Source: an uncultured Flavobacteriaceae bacterium (GTDB lineage: Bacteria > Bacteroidota > Bacteroidia > Flavobacteriales > Flavobacteriaceae). Taken from it: a stretch of 64,000 nt of DNA. The notes below the pieces were generated by a model. The model saw only the letters and a program-made list of their open reading frames with translations. It made no database searches and had not been told where the DNA came from. The stretch is taken from NCBI GenBank assembly GCA_947493535.1, contig CANLRK010000002.1:310001-374000 (forward strand). The letters are read 5' to 3'. The position numbers and the translations under genes were made by a program. Below, piece after piece: positions 8,755-17,146 of the stretch; the stretch's first letter is position 1; each line of letters starts with the position of its first letter.

Positions 8755-9645
8755 ATGCGTAAATTGATAGCTTTTTTGGGTATAATAACATTAGGTTTTT
8801 TTGCTAATGCACAAGAACTTAATTGTGTATTGGCAATAAATGCAGAGCAAACAGGTCGTCCTAATGAACAAGTTTTTAGAACATTAGAACGATCATTAAA
8901 TGATTTTATAAATAAAACAACTTGGACGGATAAAATTTATGCTCCTGAAGAACGCATTAATTGCGGAATGGTTATTACCATTACCGAAATGGGGTCAGAT
9001 AAGTTTACTGCAACGCTACAAGTACAATCATCTAGACCGGCTTTTAATTCAACATATAGTTCGCCTGTTTTTAACTTTAATGATAAAGATTTTAGTTTTA
9101 ATTATGTAGAGTTTCAAAATTTAACATTTAACCCAAATCAATTTGATTCTAACTTAATATCAGTAATTTCTTACTATGTCTATATAATTTTAGGTATTGA
9201 CGCCGATACGTTTTCTTTAAATGGCGGTACACCTTATTATAATCAAGCTAAAAACATTTTAAATGTAGCCCAATCAAGCGGTTTTAAAGGCTGGGGGCCA
9301 AATGACGGAAACCAAACTCGTTATCAATTAATAGATCAATTACTATCACCTACATATACAGAATATAGAGCTGTACAGTACAGTTATCATAGAAATGCAA
9401 TAGATGTAATGTATGACAATCAAAGAAAAGGAAAAGGGAGAATAATTTTAAGCTTAAAACAGTTTAAAAAAATGAATGCTCGCCGTCCGAACTCTTTTTT
9501 ACAACGTGTATTTTTTGATGCAAAAGCCGATGAAATTGAACAAATATTTAGCGATGGACCAAGCGTAAAAATTACGGAATTAGTAGAAGTGTTAAATAGA
9601 GTGTCTCCAAACAATTCTTCCAAGTGGAGTAACATTAAGTTTTAA
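8755..9645 (+). CDS. Exported DUF4835 family protein
   Basis: This 296-residue protein has a signal peptide (residues 1-19, ending NAQ). A single domain I recognise as DUF4835 follows, with cues WTDKIYAPEERINCGM, SYYVYIILGIDADTFS and the C-terminal FLQRVFFDAKADEIE. It is conserved in Bacteroidota between coaBC and recN, as here. It should be periplasmic or membrane-associated, and no activity is known. A TAAATTTG sequence at 8722-8729 could be a -7 element for its own promoter, but no -33 partner is clear. Confidence 0.9.
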   Translation: MRKLIAFLGIITLGFFANAQELNCVLAINAEQTGRPNEQVFRTLERSLNDFINKTTWTDKIYAPEERINCGMVITITEMGSDKFTATLQVQSSRPAFNSTYSSPVFNFNDKDFSFNYVEFQNLTFNPNQFDSNLISVISYYVYIILGIDADTFSLNGGTPYYNQAKNILNVAQSSGFKGWGPNDGNQTRYQLIDQLLSPTYTEYRAVQYSYHRNAIDVMYDNQRKGKGRIILSLKQFKKMNARRPNSFLQRVFFDAKADEIEQIFSDGPSVKITELVEVLNRVSPNNSSKWSNIKF

Positions 9646-9666
9646 TTTACATTAAAAAACGTACTG

Positions 9667-11322
9667 TTGTTAACAAATCTTTCTATAAAAAACTTTGCTT
9701 TAATAGATCAGTTAGAAGTTTCTTTTACTGATCAACTGACAATTATCACAGGTGAAACTGGAGCAGGTAAATCTATAATTTTAGGAGGTTTAGGACTTAT
9801 TTTAGGTAAACGTGCTGATTTATCTGTAATTAATGATACTAGTGTGAAATGCATTGTAGAAGCAGAGTTTGCTATACAAAACTATAAGCTTAATGAACTG
9901 TTTAAACTGCATGAAATTGAGTATGATGATAGCACTATAATCCGAAGAGAAATTTTGCCATCAGGAAAATCACGAGCTTTTGTTAATGATTCTCCAGTAT
10001 CTTTACAGGTACTAAAAAGTATTAGCGAACAACTAATAGATATACATTCCCAGCATCAAACATTACAATTAACAGATGATTCTTTTCAGTTTGAAATAAT
10101 AGATGCTTTAGCGGATAATTATAAAATTTTAAACAAGTATACTGAAGCCTTAACTGAATATAAAAATTATAAAAAGAGCTTAGAAGTAGCTATAGCTAAT
10201 CAAAAAGCTGCTGCAGATTCACATGAATACAATGTTCATGTTCTAAATGAGCTGTTAGAAGCTAAGTTGGATTCAGTTAATCAAGACGAGTTAGAGCAGG
10301 AGTTAGAACAGTTAAATAATGTAGAAAGTATTCAAGAACAGTTAATGCAGGCTAACCAATTATGTGCAGACGAACAATTGGGGGCTTTAAGTATACTTTC
10401 TAATTTAAAAAACAGTTTACGAAATATAGAAGGGTTTTCGGAGGCTTATGAATCGTTATTTAAGCGTATAGAATCTGTACAAATAGAATTAGAGGATGTT
10501 TTTGTTGAAATTGAAAATGAGCAACAGGTTATAGAAGCTAACCCAGAACGACTAGAAATTGTAACTTCAATTTTAAACAGGTTACAAGCATTGTTACAAA
10601 AGCATAATGTTACTACTGTTGAAGATTTATTGTTGTTGCAGAACGAATTAGAAAGTAAAGTAGCTGCAGTAGAAAATAGTGATGAGTTAATTAGAGAAAA
10701 ACAGCAATTAGTTGATAAGCAATATCTAGCTGTAAAAAAGATAGCAACTGATATTTCAGAAAATCGTAAAAAGGCACTACCTAAATTAACACAGCAACTA
10801 GAAAAGATACTTGTAAATTTAGGAATGGAAAATGCGAAGTTTAACATAGCAGTTTCTTCTACGGATGATTTCTTATATAACGGAACAGACCACTTATCGT
10901 TTTTGTTTTCCGCTAATAAAGGAGGGAGTTTTAACGAGTTAAAAAAAGCTGCTTCAGGAGGTGAGTTATCTAGAATAATGTTGGCTATAAAGGCTATTTT
11001 ATCTAAATACAAACAGTTACCAACTATCATGTTTGATGAAATTGATACAGGAGTTTCAGGTGATGTAGCTAATAAAATGGGAATGTTAATGCAATATATG
11101 AGTGAAAACATGCAAGTGTTTAGTATTACTCATTTACCTCAAATAGCAAGTAAAGGGAATGCTCATTTTAAGGTATATAAAGAGGATGTTAATGGAGTAA
11201 CTAAGTCAAACTTAAAACCATTAACTAAAGAAGAACGTATACAAGAAATAGCAGAAATGATAGGAGGAAAGCAACTTACAGATACCGCCTTAAATCATGC
11301 TAAAGAATTATTGAATGCCTAG
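9667..11322 (+). CDS. recN: DNA repair protein RecN
   Basis: This 551-residue SMC-like ATPase acts in double-strand break repair. The Walker A motif GETGAGKS lies at 29-36, long coiled-coil segments at about 150-380, the ABC signature in AASGGELSRIML, and Walker B in IMFDEIDTGVSG. The best start is a TTG at 9667-9669, because the N-terminus MLTNLSIKNFALIDQ begins exactly as in other RecN proteins. No in-frame ATG lies between the upstream stop and this point. It follows DUF4835 by 21 bases. Confidence 0.95.
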   Translation: MLTNLSIKNFALIDQLEVSFTDQLTIITGETGAGKSIILGGLGLILGKRADLSVINDTSVKCIVEAEFAIQNYKLNELFKLHEIEYDDSTIIRREILPSGKSRAFVNDSPVSLQVLKSISEQLIDIHSQHQTLQLTDDSFQFEIIDALADNYKILNKYTEALTEYKNYKKSLEVAIANQKAAADSHEYNVHVLNELLEAKLDSVNQDELEQELEQLNNVESIQEQLMQANQLCADEQLGALSILSNLKNSLRNIEGFSEAYESLFKRIESVQIELEDVFVEIENEQQVIEANPERLEIVTSILNRLQALLQKHNVTTVEDLLLLQNELESKVAAVENSDELIREKQQLVDKQYLAVKKIATDISENRKKALPKLTQQLEKILVNLGMENAKFNIAVSSTDDFLYNGTDHLSFLFSANKGGSFNELKKAASGGELSRIMLAIKAILSKYKQLPTIMFDEIDTGVSGDVANKMGMLMQYMSENMQVFSITHLPQIASKGNAHFKVYKEDVNGVTKSNLKPLTKEERIQEIAEMIGGKQLTDTALNHAKELLNA

Positions 11323-11388
11323 TAACTTTTTAAGCTAGTAATTATAGTTACGTAAAATATTTGTTAATTTTATTCGAATTAACACACT

Positions 11389-12075
11389 ATGATTATGGCA
11401 AAATTATCAATTGAATTGGTAGAATTCTTAAAAAAGCTCGCTAAAAATAACAACAGAGATTGGTTTAATCAGCGAAAGCCCACCTATAAAAAACATGAAG
11501 CAGAAGCAAAAGAACTGTATCAAATTATAGCAGAAAAATTAAGAGCGACAGACGATATAGAAGGATACAAAATTATGCGTATTTATCGTGATGTTCGATT
11601 TTCTAAAGATAAAACACCTTTTAAGCCGCGCTTTGCAGGAAGTTTTAAGCGTGCAACTGAGGCGCTACGGGGAGGGTATTTTTTAAATATTGAGCCAGGT
11701 AATTGTTGTGCGGGAGGAGGATTTTATGCTCCAAACCCGAAAGATTTATTACGTATAAGAAAGGAGTTTTCGATTGATGCTACCCAAATACGCAAAATAC
11801 TTACTGATGTAAAGTTTAAAATAGTATTTCCTGACGGCTTATTAGGTAATGAGGTTAAAACGGCTCCAAAAGGATTTAGTAAAGAAGATGAAGCTATAGA
11901 TTTAATTAGGAAAAAACAGTTTTATGTTATGAGAACATTTACCGATGAAGAAATGTTGTCAGAAGATTTTACAGATAAAATAATGGAAGTGTTTGTAACA
12001 CTTCGCCCATTTTTTGATTATATGAGCGAAGTATTAACCACAAATTTAAATGGGGAATCAATACTGAATAATTAA
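11389..12075 (+). CDS. DUF2461 family protein
   Basis: This 228-residue soluble protein matches the DUF2461 (TIGR02453) family. It shows the N-terminal LAKNNNRDWFNQRKPTYKKH, the central IYRDVRFSKDKTPFKPRF, and GGYFLNIEPGN followed by a Cys-Cys pair. The family occurs in many bacteria and fungi; its function is unknown. An ATG at 11395 is an alternative start two codons in. Its stop shares the palindrome TTAA with the stop of the convergent gene at 12072. Confidence 0.92.
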   Translation: MIMAKLSIELVEFLKKLAKNNNRDWFNQRKPTYKKHEAEAKELYQIIAEKLRATDDIEGYKIMRIYRDVRFSKDKTPFKPRFAGSFKRATEALRGGYFLNIEPGNCCAGGGFYAPNPKDLLRIRKEFSIDATQIRKILTDVKFKIVFPDGLLGNEVKTAPKGFSKEDEAIDLIRKKQFYVMRTFTDEEMLSEDFTDKIMEVFVTLRPFFDYMSEVLTTNLNGESILNN

Positions 12076-12497
12076 CCAGCAATTAGTAAGTTTTCTTGGG
12101 TGTTATTATCTAATAGCTGTGCGTTATCTTTTAAAAATTCAATAACAATATTCATCATTCGTTTGTTTAATGCTGAAGAGTTTTGAATGTATATTTTATA
12201 CTCTTCTACAGTAAAAGCACCAATAACGATACCTTTTAACGAGTTTCGAAACTTTATATCTTTTTGAATAGCATTTTCTATATAAAGTAATTTTTTTGTT
12301 GTTGTTAAGCTGTAATAAAAACCTTTATGTTTGGTTATGTAGTTTTTAAAAGCCTCAATAAGTAACTCATTTTGAAACTTAATAGCAGGTCTTATAGTAA
12401 CATTTTGAAAATGTTCACCTTCCGACATATTTTCTGAAATACTTGCCGTTTTTACTCCTAATCTAATTTTTAGTAAATCGTTTGTTCTGTTATTCAT
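12072..12497 (-). CDS. Conserved flavobacterial protein of unknown function
   Basis: This 141-residue soluble, mostly helical protein has no signal peptide. Recognisable stretches are FQNVTIRPAIKFQNELLIEAF and the basic segment AIQKDIKFRNSLKGIVIG. I recall close relatives throughout Flavobacteriaceae, sometimes automatically labelled glyoxalase, but I see none of the glyoxalase fold or metal ligands and do not support that name. It overlaps the convergent DUF2461 gene by four bases, with both stop codons inside one TTAA. Confidence 0.75.
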   Translation of the reverse strand: MNNRTNDLLKIRLGVKTASISENMSEGEHFQNVTIRPAIKFQNELLIEAFKNYITKHKGFYYSLTTTKKLLYIENAIQKDIKFRNSLKGIVIGAFTVEEYKIYIQNSSALNKRMMNIVIEFLKDNAQLLDNNTQENLLIAG

Positions 12498-12635
12498 AAT
12501 TCAACAAAGTATTGGTTTACTCTAAATTACAAATAAGAATAGCTATTCGAGTTGTTATAGATAATAGTTATTAACCGAGTTGTGAACATAGTTTGTTTTT
12601 AAAATATTGATTATTATGTTTTTACGTTTTTTTTG

Positions 12636-12643
12636 TAACTTTG
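12636..12643 (+). promoter_or_regulatory. Probable -7 element upstream of the duplicated-domain exported protein
   Basis: TAACTTTG matches TAnnTTTG and lies 90 bases before the start codon at 12733. No convincing -33 element is seen at the usual spacing. Confidence 0.4.
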
Positions 12644-12732
12644 TTCTTCATTGATAAGAAAAACAGAAGTTTTAGTAAATACATACCCCAGATTAAACAG
12701 TAAAGTTTGAATACTAATCAAAATTATGGGAT

Positions 12733-13581
12733 ATGAAAAAGACTAATCAATTACGGAATGTACTTTTATGCGTAATGTTATTTTGGGTAACATTACTAAG
12801 TTCACAAGAAAAAGAAAAACCCTCTCAGTTTTATTTAACAGTTACTACAATGCATTGGAATATGGATTTAGAAGATTTTTCCATGAAGGATTGGATTGCG
12901 ATAGAGAAAGAGTTTCTGGACAAAGTAACTAAAAAAAATGAATTTGTTTTAGCTGCAACAACTGCACATCATTATTTAACGGCAGACAATAGAGAGGTTT
13001 TATATGTACAATTATTTAGCTCATGGGAAGCTATTGAAAAGGCTGCTGATAGAAGTGATGAACTTATTAAAGAAGCTTGGCCAAATGAAGTAGACCGAGA
13101 TGCTTATTTTAAAAAACGCGGAGCCTATTATTCCGATTTTCATTCAGATGAAATATACGCGACCTTTCCTGGAGGTAAATCAAGCAGTTCAGAAGCTGGA
13201 GATGATATTTTTTACTATGTAAGAAAAAGTCATTTTGCTTTTCCAGATGAAGGCTCAAGAAAAGAGTTTGAAGCCTTGAGAAATGCCTATTTAAAAGACG
13301 TTGTACATAAAAATAAATATTTAAAAGGATACTTTCCGTACGTACATGCATGGGGATCAGACAAGAGAGATTTTGTTGAAGTTTTTGAAATAGAATCATT
13401 AACAGATTTAGAAAAAGCCTTTGAAGAAACAGGTAGGCTAAATAAAGCCCGTTTTGCTGATGAAGATAAAATGAAAGCAGAAAGTAAAAAGATAGGAAAA
13501 TATTTTACAGGATTTCATGCAGATTATGTTTATAAGGCTATACCAGAATTACGAAAAATAAGAGAGGTTTCAAAAAAGTAA
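12733..13581 (+). CDS. Exported protein with a tandem duplicated domain, unknown function
   Basis: This 282-residue protein has a signal peptide (about 1-24, ending SSQ). The mature part is two copies of one domain. Copy 1 (about 32-146) contains FLDKVTKKNEF, EVLYVQLFSSWEAIEKA and YYSDFHSDEIYATFP. Copy 2 (about 158-271) contains the equivalent YLKDVVHKNKY, DFVEVFEIESLTDLEKA and YFTGFHADYVYKAIP. The pattern of strand, helix and WEAIEKA-like segment suggests a ferredoxin-like dimeric alpha-beta barrel, but that is inference. No catalytic motif is visible. The gene is alone between its own upstream region and a very strong shared terminator. Confidence 0.8.
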   Translation: MKKTNQLRNVLLCVMLFWVTLLSSQEKEKPSQFYLTVTTMHWNMDLEDFSMKDWIAIEKEFLDKVTKKNEFVLAATTAHHYLTADNREVLYVQLFSSWEAIEKAADRSDELIKEAWPNEVDRDAYFKKRGAYYSDFHSDEIYATFPGGKSSSSEAGDDIFYYVRKSHFAFPDEGSRKEFEALRNAYLKDVVHKNKYLKGYFPYVHAWGSDKRDFVEVFEIESLTDLEKAFEETGRLNKARFADEDKMKAESKKIGKYFTGFHADYVYKAIPELRKIREVSKK

Positions 13582-13593
13582 TGTGACTTAAAG

Positions 13594-13656
13594 ACACTAA
13601 ATTCAAATAAAAAAGCACTATTAACTAAATAGTGCTTTTTTATTTGAATTTAGTGT
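13594..13656. terminator. Very long perfect bidirectional terminator hairpin
   Basis: A 29-base perfect stem (13594-13622 with 13628-13656) encloses a 5-base loop. It sits between two convergent genes (ends 13581 and 13662), and internal A and T runs let it work in both directions. Confidence 0.92.
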
Positions 13657-13661
13657 TAAAA

Positions 13662-14660
13662 TTATATTTCTAAAGAAGAAAATAATTCTATTAATTTTGG
13701 ACTTGATGGTCTTGGAGCATCAGCATCTACAATATTTCCTTTAGGATCTAATAAGATAAAGCGAGGGATACCAGTTATTTGGTAAGCTTTTGAAAACTCT
13801 TGATCATCTCCAAAATGCAATTGTACACCACCTAGTTCTTTTTCTGTTACCATTTTAGTCCATGCTTCTTTGTTTTTATCTAATGAGATACTTACAAATT
13901 CAATATTTTTACCATGATATTTTTCTTCTACTTCTTTTAAATGAGGAATTTCTTTTTTACATGGTCCGCACCAAGTAGCCCACATATCAATGTAAACATA
14001 TTTTCCTTTTAAATCAGCTAAAGAAGTTGTACCTCCTTTATGGTTTTCATAATTAAAACCAACAGATGGCTTACCATTCATTTCTTTCATTTTTTGCTTT
14101 GCAGCAAACATATTCGAAAATTGCATAGAAATACCTTCAATATTTTTATACTGATTGGCAATAGTGGTACTGTCTAATAACTCTTTAGCACCATCTACTA
14201 AATTGGTGTAATCTGTTTTAAATTTAGCCATCCCTGAATCAAAATTGGCTTGATCTCCAGAAATAATAGTTTCATAATCTAAATTCTCCTGTAATTTAAT
14301 TAACTCAGAAAAGAAGACGTTAGCTTTTGCTCCTTCACCAGTATAGGCAATTGAGTTATCAAAATCATTTGCGTCAACAGTCATGTTAAAATGATTTCCA
14401 TTTTTTACATATATCTGCGTATATTCTTGTCCAGCAACGGCAGCGTATTCACCAGTAGCTAAACGTAAGGTGTCTGCAAAAACACCGTTTTCATCTAATG
14501 TAATTTCTTTTTTTAATTCACGACCTTTATAGATCATTAATTTACCGCCTTCATTATTAGTTATTTTTCCTGTAAACAAAGTATAGTCAACAGGTTTTTC
14601 TTCTTCTTTTTTACAAGAAATTATAGCCAAAGTAGCTAATGCAAAAACAATTTTTTTCAT
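13662..14660 (-). CDS. Lipid-anchored TlpA-like thiol-disulfide protein
   Basis: This 332-residue lipoprotein has lipobox AIISC (Cys16). An N-terminal DUF4369-type beta domain (about 27-105) and a helical linker lead to a C-terminal AhpC/TSA-thioredoxin domain from about 200. The active-site WATWCGPCKKE has Cys231 and Cys234, and the cis-proline segment is ITGIPRFILLD. It should reduce or oxidise thiols on the outside of the inner membrane or the inner face of the outer membrane. Such multi-domain TlpA proteins are abundant in Bacteroidota. It is convergent with the gene at 12733 and divergent from hutH. Confidence 0.93.
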   Translation of the reverse strand: MKKIVFALATLAIISCKKEEEKPVDYTLFTGKITNNEGGKLMIYKGRELKKEITLDENGVFADTLRLATGEYAAVAGQEYTQIYVKNGNHFNMTVDANDFDNSIAYTGEGAKANVFFSELIKLQENLDYETIISGDQANFDSGMAKFKTDYTNLVDGAKELLDSTTIANQYKNIEGISMQFSNMFAAKQKMKEMNGKPSVGFNYENHKGGTTSLADLKGKYVYIDMWATWCGPCKKEIPHLKEVEEKYHGKNIEFVSISLDKNKEAWTKMVTEKELGGVQLHFGDDQEFSKAYQITGIPRFILLDPKGNIVDADAPRPSSPKLIELFSSLEI

Positions 14661-14768
14661 TTTATTATTTGTGTTTAATTGATGTGTGTATAGAAAAATA
14701 GTCTTTTAATTAAAATGCTATTTTTTATGGCTGCTAAAAATACAGAAAAAATAATAAATATTAAGGAA

Positions 14769-14776
14769 TAGTTTTG
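14769..14776 (+). promoter_or_regulatory. Possible hutH -7 element
   Basis: TAGTTTTG matches TAnnTTTG 44 bases before the hutH start. There is no clear -33 partner, so the call is tentative. A large inverted repeat at 14694-14725 lies just upstream. Confidence 0.35.
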
Positions 14777-14820
14777 GAAATCAGTAAAGCATTACGGATT
14801 TTTGAACTTTATTAATTACT

Positions 14821-16326
14821 ATGATACATCACATAAATTCTAGTCGTTTGACTATAGAAATAATTCAAGAAATTATTTTAGAGCAAAAGGATCTTGCTTT
14901 ATCAAATGAGGCTAAGGAAAAAATTGAAAAATGTCGTGCTTATTTGGACGATAAAATGAACAGGGAGTTTAACCCTATTTATGGTATTAACACTGGTTTT
15001 GGTTCTTTATGTAATGTTAAGATTGACAAAGAAAATTTAACACTATTACAAGAAAATTTAGTGCGATCACATGCTTGTGGTACAGGTAGTGTTGTTCCTC
15101 AGGAAATAGTAAAACTAATGCTATTGCTTAAAATACAAAGTTTAAGCTATGGGCATTCAGGTGTACAGTTAGCAACTGTACAGCGTTTAATTACAATGTA
15201 TAATGAGGATATTTTACCAGTGGTTTACACGCAAGGTTCCTTAGGGGCTTCTGGAGATTTAGCTCCATTGGCACATTTGGCTTTACCTTTAATTGGAGAG
15301 GGCAAGGTAAATTATAAAGGTGAAGTGATTACGGCTGCGGTTTTATTTGATAAATTGGGTTGGAAAAAAATTGCATTACAGTCTAAAGAAGGTTTGGCTT
15401 TGTTAAATGGAACTCAGTTTATGAGTGCTTACGGAGTACATAATTTACTAAAAGCTTATAAGTTATCTTATTTTGCTGATGTTGTTGGAACAATATCTTT
15501 AGAAGGGTTTAATGGAAATAGCTCGCCATTTTTAGCTTTTTCACATATCATACGTCCACATAATGGGCAACTTCTAACGGCGGCAAGAATTACTTCTTTG
15601 TTAGAAGGAAGTCAGTTAATTACTCAAGAAGGAAAAGCAGTACAGGACCCGTATTCTTTCAGATGTATGCCTCAGGTACATGGTGCTACAAAAGACACAC
15701 TAGATTTTGTTAAAAAAACGTTTGAAACAGAAATTAATTCGGTAACCGATAACCCGAATATTTTTATAGAAGAAGATATGGTAATTTCTGCAGGGAACTT
15801 TCATGGGCAACCTTTAGCTTTAGCTGCAGATTATTTAGCCATAGCTATTGCAGAGTTAGGAAGTATATCAGAGCGTAGGACTTATCAGTTAATTTCTGGT
15901 TTAAGAGGTTTGCCTGCATTCTTGGTTAATGAACCAGGTATAAACTCTGGTTTTATGATTCCGCAATATACCGCAGCAAGTATAGCCAGTGCAAATAAGC
16001 AACTATGTACCCCTTCGAGTATTGATTCTATAGTGTCAAGTAACGGGCAGGAAGATCATGTAAGTATGGGGGCAAATGGTGCTGTAAAATGTAAAACTGT
16101 AGTAGATAATGTAGAGCGTATATTAGCCATAGAATTATTAAATGCTACCCAGGCATTAGATTATAGAAAACCGTTAAGATCTTCTGATTTTATCGAAAGT
16201 TTAGTTATGGCATATCGCAAGGAAGTTCCTTTTGTTGAAAAAGATAGATTACTGCATGACGATATTCAAAAATCAATTGAGTTTATTCAAAACTTTGTAT
16301 TGGACGCTGAAGTTATTTTTGAATAA
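14821..16326 (+). CDS. hutH: Histidine ammonia-lyase
   Basis: This 501-residue cytoplasmic enzyme removes ammonia from histidine to give urocanate. The MIO-forming triad Ala-Ser-Gly is at 143-145 in GSLGASGDLAPLAHL. Catalytic Tyr54 lies in PIYGINTGFG, and His84 in LVRSHACG. His at that position favours histidine over phenylalanine or tyrosine. The rest of the hut pathway (urocanase, imidazolonepropionase, formiminoglutamase) is not adjacent, so this is an isolated hutH. It ends at a bidirectional terminator (16352-16379). Confidence 0.93.
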   Translation: MIHHINSSRLTIEIIQEIILEQKDLALSNEAKEKIEKCRAYLDDKMNREFNPIYGINTGFGSLCNVKIDKENLTLLQENLVRSHACGTGSVVPQEIVKLMLLLKIQSLSYGHSGVQLATVQRLITMYNEDILPVVYTQGSLGASGDLAPLAHLALPLIGEGKVNYKGEVITAAVLFDKLGWKKIALQSKEGLALLNGTQFMSAYGVHNLLKAYKLSYFADVVGTISLEGFNGNSSPFLAFSHIIRPHNGQLLTAARITSLLEGSQLITQEGKAVQDPYSFRCMPQVHGATKDTLDFVKKTFETEINSVTDNPNIFIEEDMVISAGNFHGQPLALAADYLAIAIAELGSISERRTYQLISGLRGLPAFLVNEPGINSGFMIPQYTAASIASANKQLCTPSSIDSIVSSNGQEDHVSMGANGAVKCKTVVDNVERILAIELLNATQALDYRKPLRSSDFIESLVMAYRKEVPFVEKDRLLHDDIQKSIEFIQNFVLDAEVIFE

Positions 16327-16351
16327 AAAGAAGAATTTGTAATGAATTGAG

Positions 16352-16379
16352 AAAGGGAGCTAAATTATTAGCTCCCTTT
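16352..16379. terminator. Bidirectional terminator between hutH and the acylphosphatase gene
   Basis: A 12-base stem (16352-16363 with 16368-16379) closes a 4-base loop. A run of T follows on each strand. It reaches the first base of the stop codon of the convergent acylphosphatase gene. Confidence 0.88.
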
Positions 16380-16654
16380 TATTTTTTGATACTAAATTTA
16401 GTATAAGCTAATACATTATTAGTAATGGTAACTTTTACATTGCTAACTACAGATAAAGGAGACCCTTCGGTTTTTAGCCAATGTACAAAGTTTTTTAATT
16501 GTTCATTCGTTCCAACAGCTTCTGTGTATACAGAACCATCATCTTTATTCATAACAAAGCCATTTAGGTTAAGTTGTTGTGCCTTTTCTTGGGTATATTT
16601 TCTAAACCAAACCCCTTGAACTTTGCCTGTTATTATAATATTGTATTGTTGCAT
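16379..16654 (-). CDS. Acylphosphatase
   Basis: This small 91-residue cytosolic enzyme hydrolyses carboxyl-phosphate bonds. The signature GKVQGVWFRKYTQ contains the phosphate-binding Arg18. The second signature GFVMNKDDGSVY contains catalytic Asn36. The length is exactly that of the family. Its start overlaps the stop of the upstream thioesterase gene by one base (TAATG), so the two are co-translated. It converges with hutH. Confidence 0.95.
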   Translation of the reverse strand: MQQYNIIITGKVQGVWFRKYTQEKAQQLNLNGFVMNKDDGSVYTEAVGTNEQLKNFVHWLKTEGSPLSVVSNVKVTITNNVLAYTKFSIKK

Positions 16655-17046
16655 TATAAAATTGTTACTGGGTTTTTGTATTCATTTATGGCTACAAACG
16701 TAAAATGACCAGTAACTGCAAGTTCTCTTTCATTAGCGTACATACGTTCAGTATATATGTCTACTTTAATTTTACAACTCGTAGTTCCTACTTTAACAAC
16801 TTTGGCTACGAGTTCAATAATACTTCCTTCAGGAATAGATTTTTCAAAGTCAATTCGATCTGTAGAAACTGTAACCATTCGTTTTCTACTAAACCTTGTT
16901 GCACAAATAAATGAAGCCTCATCCATTAACTGTAGCGCTGTACCTCCAAATAGGGTTTCGTAATGATTAGTTGTGTTTGGAAAAACTGCTTTAAATATTC
17001 TTGTTTCGGAGTTTTCAATGCGTTGTTCTACAGTAAGATTTTTCAT
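16654..17046 (-). CDS. Hotdog-fold acyl-CoA thioesterase
   Basis: This 130-residue thioesterase of the hotdog (YciA/BACH-like) type is recognised by the ETLFGGTALQLMDEASFICA segment followed by strands VTVSTDRIDFEKSI and TSCKIKVDIYTE. It should hydrolyse acyl-CoA in the cytoplasm as an oligomer. The ATG at 17044-17046 is chosen because MKNLTVEQRIENSET begins the domain. An in-frame start 11 codons upstream would run through a palindrome at 17065-17078 that looks regulatory. It is translationally coupled to the acylphosphatase gene. Confidence 0.88.
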   Translation of the reverse strand: MKNLTVEQRIENSETRIFKAVFPNTTNHYETLFGGTALQLMDEASFICATRFSRKRMVTVSTDRIDFEKSIPEGSIIELVAKVVKVGTTSCKIKVDIYTERMYANERELAVTGHFTFVAINEYKNPVTIL

Positions 17047-17064
17047 AAAGTTAAGTTTTAAAAC

Positions 17065-17078
17065 TGATAGCGCTATCA
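17065..17078. promoter_or_regulatory. 14-base perfect palindrome, operator candidate
   Basis: TGATAGCGCTATCA is a perfect palindrome in the divergent gap between the thioesterase and nitroreductase genes, 19 bases from the thioesterase start. It has the size and symmetry of a dimeric repressor site. No regulator is encoded nearby. Confidence 0.55.
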
Positions 17079-17096
17079 ATTTTTATTATGCTAATG

Positions 17097-17129
17097 CTTG
17101 TGTTAAAGTATATACAAAATGTATTTTTG
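17097..17129 (+). promoter_or_regulatory. Promoter for the nitroreductase gene
   Basis: A -33 CTTG (17097-17100) and a -7 TATTTTTG (17122-17129) are separated by 21 bases. The start codon is 17 bases downstream of the -7 element. Confidence 0.7.
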
Positions 17130-17146
17130 CAGTAAATATAGTTGAT

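Noticed and set aside
10446-11111. 221-codon open frame on the minus strand inside recN
   Set aside because: It is fully antisense to the clear RecN motifs, has biased low-complexity Ser/Asn/Phe composition and matches no family.
12072-12497. Glyoxalase annotation for the 141-residue protein
   Set aside because: No glyoxalase fold pattern or metal-binding His/Glu set is visible; the label appears to be inherited.
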